Assembly: GCF_020217005.1 (NCBI RefSeq)
Contig: NZ_JAIWOI010000214.1
Location: forward strand, 1 to 10,000
Length of the DNA stretch: 10,000 nt
From: Rheinheimera sp.
GTDB lineage: Bacteria; Pseudomonadota; Gammaproteobacteria; Enterobacterales; Alteromonadaceae
Direction: 5' to 3'
A program made the translations under genes and the position numbers. Every line of letters starts with the position of its first letter. Position 1 is the stretch's first letter. This document shows positions 4,968 to 10,000 of this stretch, piece after piece. The notes under the pieces are model-generated. The model searched no databases and had not been told where the DNA came from. It was given only the letters and a program-made list of their open reading frames with translations.

Positions 4968-7532
4968 TTGAAGGATATAACGACTCTGGATAAAGCCCAC
5001 CAACTTGTGGTTAGTCAGTTGCGACGGTTGCGCAAGCTGGCAGCAGGTTATAAACAGGCTTACATCATTCAAGGCGCCTTACTTAAACTGTCAGAATTAG
5101 CTTCTGGCATTAAAGACATGCGCGAGTTTTATCCTGCCATTCACCGTTTATTAAACCAGCAACTAAAAGCTGATAATTTTTATGTAGTGCTTTGTGACCA
5201 GGAGCAGCAGTTTTCTCTGGAGTATTTTGCTGACGAAAAAGACCAGCAAGTTTTATTAGATGCCCCTTCCAATGCCTTTGCTTCCGGCCTCACAGGGTAC
5301 GTAGCCCGCACTAAACAAGCACTGTTGTGTGATCAAAAAGAATACCGGCGTCTGGTCGAGACTGGCGATATTACGGCTCAGGGCACAGCCTGTCAGTATT
5401 GGTTAGGCGTCCCTTTATGCCGCGGAGAGAAAATCATTGGTGTGATGGCAATTCAGAGTTATGACACTGAATGTCATTACAACCAACATGATTTAGCTTT
5501 GATCAGCAATATCGCTATCCATACTGTTACGGCTATAGACAGAGTCAAAAGCCGTGAGCTGTTAGAACAAACAGTGCGTGAGCGCACTCAGCAGTTACGA
5601 AATACCAATCAGTCGCTGGAAAAAGAAATTCGCGAACGTACTAATGCCGAGCAGTTGCAGTCTGCTTTGTATAAAATCTCTGAAATGACGGCAAAAAGTA
5701 CGGATATGATGAGTTTTTATCATGAAGTGCATCAGATTTTGTCTGAGTTGATGAAAGCCGATAACTGTTATATAGCACTGTTAAATGAGGCTGGAGATCG
5801 GCTGCATTTCCCATTTTATCTTGACCAATACACTCCAACCCCCAGAGAGCGTGCTTTGCAAAGCGGCTTAACAGAGTATGTGATCCGTTCCGGCGAAGCT
5901 AAATTAGTCAGTCAGGCTCAGTTGCTGGACTTGATTAAAACAGGGGTAGTGGACAGGGTCCAATCTAGTCTGGGCCATCATGCGATGTCGACCAGCTGGT
6001 TAGGGGCGCCATTGCTGGTGGGTGAACAGGTATTGGGTGTCATAGCACTGCAGTGCTATGACAATACTTACAGTTACAGCGAACAAGAGCTGAATTTATT
6101 ACGTTTTGTTTCGCAACATATCGCTGTAGCCATTTCGCGCAAACTGACGACTGAACAACAAAAGCAACAGCATGAAGAGTTGGAAAAACGTATCTTCGAA
6201 CGCACCCGTGAATTACGTCAGACTAACTTGTTCCTGCGCCTGCAAGTGGAAGAGCGGAAAAAAGCCGAAGAGAAACTGTTCCATGAAGCTAATCATGACG
6301 CCTTAACAGGTTTGGCAAACCGACAGATGTTTTTAATGCAACTGCGACAGCGTTTCTCTTACCGTAATCGCGAAGCTAATCCACGTTTTGCCCTGCTGTT
6401 TATCGATTTAGACCGTTTTAAACTGATCAACGACACTTTGGGCCACCATATAGGTGACTTGTTTTTAATCGAAGTCAGTCAGCGTTTACAGCAAACAGTG
6501 CGCGAGCATGATTTGGTGGCCCGGTTAGGTGGTGACGAATTTGTCATTTTATTAGGGCAAATTCAAAGCGATGTTGATGCCGAAGAAGTAGCGGAACGTT
6601 TAATTGAGTCTTTGCGCCAGCCGATGATACTCGAAGGCCAGCAAGTTTGTTCAGGAGCCAGTTTAGGCATAGCCTGTTATCAGCCGGAATATCAAAACGC
6701 CGATGAGTTATTGCGCGACGCAGATGCAGCTATGTATCAGGCAAAATCTTTTGGTCGCAACAGATTCGTGATTTTTAATGAGTCGATGCGTCAGCAAATG
6801 CTGCAGGAGCTCGGACAGGAGCAGGCCTTACAACAGGCAGTGGATCAACAGCAGTTTGCACCTGCTTTCCGGCCTTTATTACAGGCTGAGGCAGAAGTAT
6901 TAGGCTATAAGGTTTTACTGAACTGGTTACAGGGCGATGCGCAACACAAAGCTGAACTCAGTCGCCAGGCTACGCAGGCTGGTTTAATGCCCGACATTGA
7001 ATTGGAACTGGTTCGTCAGATTTGCCAAAAAAACGCCAGTGCAGAAATATTCTGTATTACTCTGGGTAGTGGCCACCTGAACAATACGTTGTTGTTTGAT
7101 AAGCTATGTAATGTATTGCGTCACTCCATATTGCCTTTACATCAGCTTTGTATTGGTTTTAATGAAGCAGATTTGTTGCGTTTAACCTCGACTCAGCTGG
7201 CAAACTTGCACCAGTTAAAACGGCTGGGCATTCGTTTGTTGCTGGATCAGTTTGCTGCTGAGGTAGCTGCTTTAGGCTTAGTGGTGCAATACCCCTTTGA
7301 TTTTGTTGTATTAGATACCGCCTTTAGTCGTAGTTTGCAGCGCAGCGATCAGCGTAAACAGTTGCTACAAGTACTGTTGAGTTTGGCTCAAACCCATAAG
7401 TATCGTTTAGTTGCTGCTGTAGCCGAAAATGACGAAAGTCGCTCTTATCTGACTCAATTGGGCTGCTGCTATTTTACAGACAGCAGCCAGGTGAGCGAAC
7501 CTCAGTCAGGGCTTTTTCAACAGCTGGCGTAA
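4968..7532 (+). CDS. GAF-GAF-GGDEF protein with degenerate EAL-like C-terminus; probable diguanylate cyclase
   Basis: This is an 854-residue soluble protein with no membrane segment. Domains in order: GAF 1 (about 33-192), coiled coil (195-232), GAF 2 (about 233-392), coiled coil (395-437), GGDEF (about 438-603) and an EAL-like domain (about 612-845). The two GAF-plus-coil units resemble each other along their length (for example SGLTGYVAR and [16 protein letters not shown] and SWLGAPL), so they arose by tandem duplication. The cyclase site looks active: [10 protein letters not shown]480 in [12 protein letters not shown], and an intact GGDEF at 521-525. An I-site RxxD (R512-D515) lies five residues before it for product inhibition. 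The EAL-like domain is not a phosphodiesterase: the EAL position reads KVL (648-650), DDFG reads DQFA, and the usual lysine and glutamates are missing. It may bind c-di-GMP or a protein. The GAF ligand is unknown. TTG at 4968 is the first start after an in-frame TAA (4956-4958); the first internal ATG is codon 51, inside GAF 1. Confidence 0.9.
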   Translation: MKDITTLDKAHQLVVSQLRRLRKLAAGYKQAYIIQGALLKLSELASGIKDMREFYPAIHRLLNQQLKADNFYVVLCDQEQQFSLEYFADEKDQQVLLDAPSNAFASGLTGYVARTKQALLCDQKEYRRLVETGDITAQGTACQYWLGVPLCRGEKIIGVMAIQSYDTECHYNQHDLALISNIAIHTVTAIDRVKSRELLEQTVRERTQQLRNTNQSLEKEIRERTNAEQLQSALYKISEMTAKSTDMMSFYHEVHQILSELMKADNCYIALLNEAGDRLHFPFYLDQYTPTPRERALQSGLTEYVIRSGEAKLVSQAQLLDLIKTGVVDRVQSSLGHHAMSTSWLGAPLLVGEQVLGVIALQCYDNTYSYSEQELNLLRFVSQHIAVAISRKLTTEQQKQQHEELEKRIFERTRELRQTNLFLRLQVEERKKAEEKLFHEANHDALTGLANRQMFLMQLRQRFSYRNREANPRFALLFIDLDRFKLINDTLGHHIGDLFLIEVSQRLQQTVREHDLVARLGGDEFVILLGQIQSDVDAEEVAERLIESLRQPMILEGQQVCSGASLGIACYQPEYQNADELLRDADAAMYQAKSFGRNRFVIFNESMRQQMLQELGQEQALQQAVDQQQFAPAFRPLLQAEAEVLGYKVLLNWLQGDAQHKAELSRQATQAGLMPDIELELVRQICQKNASAEIFCITLGSGHLNNTLLFDKLCNVLRHSILPLHQLCIGFNEADLLRLTSTQLANLHQLKRLGIRLLLDQFAAEVAALGLVVQYPFDFVVLDTAFSRSLQRSDQRKQLLQVLLSLAQTHKYRLVAAVAENDESRSYLTQLGCCYFTDSSQVSEPQSGLFQQLA
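7461..7488. other. GC-rich hairpin at the convergent junction of the GGDEF gene and rep
   Basis: GGCTGCTG (7461-7468) and CAGCAGCC (7481-7488) form a perfect 8-bp stem with a 12-base loop. It is inside the last 25 codons of the GGDEF gene and 18 bases beyond the rep stop codon on the minus strand. Neither side is followed by a T-run, so it is not a standard Rho-independent terminator, but it is the only clear structure that could define the 3' end of rep mRNA. Confidence 0.45.
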
Positions 7533-9521
7533 TCTGTCAAGATGCGCCAAACCTGTTTCCTGCCTTTGCTGCTCTGTTTTGACGGGCACCGCTTTACTCC
7601 ATTCCAAATCATCTGCAGGTAATTCGTATAAAAACCGGCTCGGCTCAGGTTTGATGACTTCACCATACTGGCGTCGCTCGCGGGCATAAGTAAAAATCAG
7701 TTCACGTTGAGCTCTGGTTATACCGACGTAAGCCAGACGGCGTTCTTCTTCTACATTGTCTTCATCTATGCTGCTTTGGTGGGGCAATAAACCTTCTTCC
7801 ATACCCACCATAAAGACATAAGGGAATTCCAAACCTTTGGAAGCGTGTAAGGTTAGTAGTTGCACCTGATCGGCTTCGTCTTCCTGTTCCTGACGTTCCA
7901 TCATGTCGCGTAGGGTCAGTTTAGTGACTACTTCGCTGAGACTCAGCGGCTCTTCATCGTCTTTACCGTCGAGCATTTCACTGATCCAACGATACAGCTC
8001 ATTAATATTTTTTAATGCCATTTCTGCAGCTTTTGAACTGGCGCTACTCTCAAATAGCCAGGCTTCGTATTGGCTTTGCCGGATCAGGTCTTTGACAGCT
8101 TCTTTTGGGTCCGCACGCAGAGCGTTATCTGCCAAATGGTTAATCCAGTTGGCAAAGTTGTGCACAGAGTGCAGGCCTCTGGCCGGCAGACGTTCCGTCA
8201 GTTCAGGCTCAAAGCAGGCGGCAAATAAGCTGATATGCTTTTCATTGGCCAGACTGCCAATCTTTTCCAATGTCGCAGCACCTATTTCACGTTTGGGTGT
8301 ATTGATAATTCGTAAGAAAGCATTGTCATCATCCTGATTCACCAATAAGCGCAGGTAGGCCATGATGTCTTTAATTTCTGCTCTGGAGAAAAACGAGGTG
8401 CCGCCTGAAATCTTGTAGGGTATCCGGTTGGTCATCAGCGCTTTTTCAAATACCCTTGCCTGATGGTTGCCGCGATACAACAATGCATATTCTTTGTATT
8501 GAGTGCGATTAATAAAGCGGTGAGAAATGATTTCGGCGACCACTTTTTCAGCTTCATCTTCTTCATTGCGGGTGGGTAGCACCCGCAAAGGCACTCCATA
8601 ACCCAGTTCGCTAAACAGGCGTTTGTCGTATTCGTGTGGGTTATTGGCAATCAGTATATTGGCCGCTTTTAAAATACGCTCAGCTGAGCGGTAGTTTTGT
8701 TCCAGCTTAATGACTTTTAAATTCGGAAAATCTTTGCCTAATAACACTAGGTTTTGCGGTTTGGCGCCGCGCCAGGAATAGATCGACTGGTCGTCGTCTC
8801 CTACTACAGTAAAACGCTGACGTTCTCCGACCAGCCATTTCACCAGTTCGTACTGACTGGTGTTAGTATCCTGATATTCGTCCACCAGCAGATACTGAAT
8901 TTTTTGTTGCCATTTTTGCCTCACCTGCTCATTGGAGGCAAACAACAGAGTGGGCACCATAATTAAATCGTCAAAATCCAGGGCATTATAGGCTCTCAGT
9001 TGCTGAGCGTACTGCTGGTAGATGTTGGCAAAGCTGATACTTTGCGCGTCTGTTGCTCGAGCAAGGGCTTGTCCCGGTAAAGTTAAATCGTTCTTCCACG
9101 AGGATATTTTGCTCTGCAGTGCTTTGAGTAAATCTTTATCTCCCTGCAGCTCAGCTTCTGTCAGTTCTTTCAGTAGCGCCATGCTGTCCTGGTCATCAAA
9201 CAGGGTAAAGTTCGGTTTGTAACCTATGGCTCGATATTCCTTCTTCAGGATTTCCAGGCCTAAGGTGTGGAAGGTGGAGACAGTTAACCCCCGCAGCAAC
9301 GGACGTTCTAGCTGATGTTTTATCCGCTCTTTCATCTCGCGGGCTGCTTTATTGGTAAAAGTCACAGCCGCAATATGCTTAGCCGGTACACCACATTGCT
9401 GAATTAGGTAGGCGATTTTATTAGTGATCACCCGGGTTTTACCGCTGCCTGCGCCAGCCAGAACCAGGCAGGGCCCACTGATATAGTGCACAGCTTCGTT
9501 TTGTTGGGAGTTAAGTTTCAT
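7506..9521 (-). CDS. rep: ATP-dependent DNA helicase Rep (superfamily 1A, 3'-5')
   Basis: The 671-residue product (E. coli Rep 673) matches Rep along its whole length. Motif I is AGAGSGKT (22-29, K28). Motif Ia is VTFTNKAA. Motif II is [10 protein letters not shown] (D214, E215), and motif III is [13 protein letters not shown] (241-253). NYRS at 276-279 is motif [14 protein letters not shown] (555-566) motif V and [12 protein letters not shown] motif VI. The 2B-domain motif [12 protein letters not shown] (369-380) is present. [13 protein letters not shown] VSTFHTLGL and SIDEDN distinguish Rep from UvrD. Rep travels with the replisome through DnaB and clears proteins and stalled transcription complexes ahead of the fork; the DnaB contact in E. 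coli is the C-terminal tail, which here is basic and ends LLKKP. The ATG at 9521 has AAAGG with AGG 6-8 bases upstream and matches the E. coli start. The last 27 bases overlap the end of the convergent GGDEF gene. It is divergent from ubiK; no good promoter was identified in the 161-base gap. Confidence 0.98.
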   Translation of the reverse strand: MKLNSQQNEAVHYISGPCLVLAGAGSGKTRVITNKIAYLIQQCGVPAKHIAAVTFTNKAAREMKERIKHQLERPLLRGLTVSTFHTLGLEILKKEYRAIGYKPNFTLFDDQDSMALLKELTEAELQGDKDLLKALQSKISSWKNDLTLPGQALARATDAQSISFANIYQQYAQQLRAYNALDFDDLIMVPTLLFASNEQVRQKWQQKIQYLLVDEYQDTNTSQYELVKWLVGERQRFTVVGDDDQSIYSWRGAKPQNLVLLGKDFPNLKVIKLEQNYRSAERILKAANILIANNPHEYDKRLFSELGYGVPLRVLPTRNEEDEAEKVVAEIISHRFINRTQYKEYALLYRGNHQARVFEKALMTNRIPYKISGGTSFFSRAEIKDIMAYLRLLVNQDDDNAFLRIINTPKREIGAATLEKIGSLANEKHISLFAACFEPELTERLPARGLHSVHNFANWINHLADNALRADPKEAVKDLIRQSQYEAWLFESSASSKAAEMALKNINELYRWISEMLDGKDDEEPLSLSEVVTKLTLRDMMERQEQEDEADQVQLLTLHASKGLEFPYVFMVGMEEGLLPHQSSIDEDNVEEERRLAYVGITRAQRELIFTYARERRQYGEVIKPEPSRFLYELPADDLEWSKAVPVKTEQQRQETGLAHLDRLRQLLKKP

Positions 9522-9651
9522 CAGACACCTTTTGCAGAAGGGCCTTAGTTTAACTCAAATTCGTCGTTCTGAGGCGCGTTGATTTCTGTACAAAACGAGC
9601 AAGTCTGCTAAATATGCGGCAGAATGGATCCACCCAGAGCTAAAAGACTCG

Positions 9652-9657
9652 TAGAAT
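9652..9657 (+). promoter_or_regulatory. Possible -10 element of the ubiK promoter
   Basis: TAGAAT lies 25 bases before the ubiK ATG; an overlapping TAAAAT (9657-9662) is an alternative. No convincing -35 was found at 16-18 bases upstream, so this is a weak call. The rest of the 161-base rep-ubiK gap shows no structure that I can name. Confidence 0.3.
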
Positions 9658-9682
9658 AAAATAATCTCAAAGGAGCCAGACC

Positions 9683-9943
9683 ATGATAGATCCAAAAAAA
9701 ATTGAAGAGATTGCGAAGCAAATTGGCGCCGTAATTCCACCTAAAGTACGCGAGATGGCCGATGATGTGGAAAACAAAGTAAAGCAGGTACTGCAACAAA
9801 AGCTTAGTCAGCTGGATTTTGTCTCCCGTGAAGAGTTTGATGTGCAAACGCAGGTGCTGGCGAAAACCCGTGCCAAACTGGATGAGCTTGAGCGCCGGGT
9901 GGCAGAACTGTCTGTCAAAGGCGATTCAGCCAACGAAAGCTAA
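9683..9943 (+). CDS. ubiK: Ubiquinone biosynthesis accessory factor UbiK (YqiC)
   Basis: The 86-residue product begins [14 protein letters not shown] and contains [13 protein letters not shown], both almost identical to E. coli YqiC/UbiK (about 96 residues; the C-terminal tail here is shorter). The N-terminal part (about 1-45) is amphipathic and the C-terminal part (about 46-77) is a charged coiled coil, as expected for this small trimer-forming BMFP-family protein. UbiK binds UbiJ and helps the soluble Ubi complex make ubiquinone under aerobic conditions; it can also disturb membranes in vitro (family knowledge). AAAGGAG lies 7 bases before the ATG, a strong ribosome binding site. The stop codon TAA is also the start of the AAGGA that serves the next gene, 8 bases downstream, so the two are probably co-transcribed. 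Confidence 0.96.
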   Translation: MIDPKKIEEIAKQIGAVIPPKVREMADDVENKVKQVLQQKLSQLDFVSREEFDVQTQVLAKTRAKLDELERRVAELSVKGDSANES

Positions 9944-9951
9944 GGAAAACT

Positions 9952-10000
9952 ATGAAGTTAAGTCACGTCTCTGCACTGTTGGCTGGGTTATTCAGCGCTA
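9952..10000 (+). CDS. Start of an exported protein of unknown function, cut by the window end
   Basis: Only 16 codons are visible, MKLSHVSALLAGLFSA, which look like a Sec signal peptide (a lysine followed by a hydrophobic stretch and small residues). AAGGA (9942-9946), overlapping the ubiK stop, is 5 bases before the ATG. The 8-base gap to ubiK implies translational coupling. The mature protein lies outside the window, so no function can be given. It could be a lipoprotein or a periplasmic or outer-membrane protein. Confidence 0.6.
   Translation, partial: MKLSHVSALLAGLFSA

Noticed and set aside
7903..8337. 144-codon plus-strand open frame opposite rep
   Set aside because: It is the antisense shadow of a strongly conserved helicase gene, has serine- and leucine-rich composition typical of such shadows, and no ribosome binding site or family resemblance.
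1..10000. CRISPR array, insertion sequence, prophage, tRNA or rRNA
   Set aside because: No regularly spaced direct repeats, transposase or integrase genes, terminal repeats or cloverleaf structures were seen; the region is ordinary chromosomal backbone.

Overview
The window is a chromosomal housekeeping segment from a gammaproteobacterium. The proteins match the Escherichia coli families closely (PolA, Rep, UbiK, EngB) but are clearly not enterobacterial. Together with a cytochrome c5, a multidomain GGDEF protein and moderate GC content, this suggests an Alteromonadales/Chromatiales-type aquatic bacterium, perhaps near Rheinheimera or Alishewanella. That placement is an inference from gene content and style, not from a search. 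No mobile element, CRISPR array, tRNA or rRNA was seen.

Layout: 1-300 is the 3' half of engB on the plus strand, ending in a strong terminator. 301-1015 is an RNA-rich gap between convergent engB and polA. It holds the Spot 42 sRNA gene spf (minus, about 722-604), a second and apparently unnamed sRNA-like unit on the same strand (about 519-420, with its own -10 box, 5' hairpin and terminator), and the polA terminator. 1016-3811 is polA (minus). The order polA-spf-engB, with engB convergent, is the same as in E. coli. 3812-4354 is the divergent regulatory gap between polA and a periplasmic cytochrome c5. It carries two tandem DnaA boxes, a run of inverted repeats and a 15-bp palindrome. 4355-4753 is the cytochrome with its own terminator. 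4968-7532 is a soluble GAF-GAF-GGDEF protein with a degenerate EAL-like tail. Its 3' end overlaps that of convergent rep (minus, 7506-9521) by 27 bp. Divergent from rep lie ubiK (9683-9943) and the first 16 codons of an exported protein that runs off the window.

Functionally the genes fall into replication and repair (polA, rep), ribosome assembly (engB), aerobic respiration (cytochrome c5, ubiK for ubiquinone), carbon-status RNA regulation (spf) and c-di-GMP signalling. They do not form one pathway. Most are monocistronic, with only ubiK and the gene after it looking like an operon. The observations most worth a second look are the unnamed sRNA candidate next to spf, the lineage-specific central hairpin in Spot 42, the DnaA boxes upstream of polA, and the duplicated GAF/coiled-coil module with a catalytically dead EAL domain.
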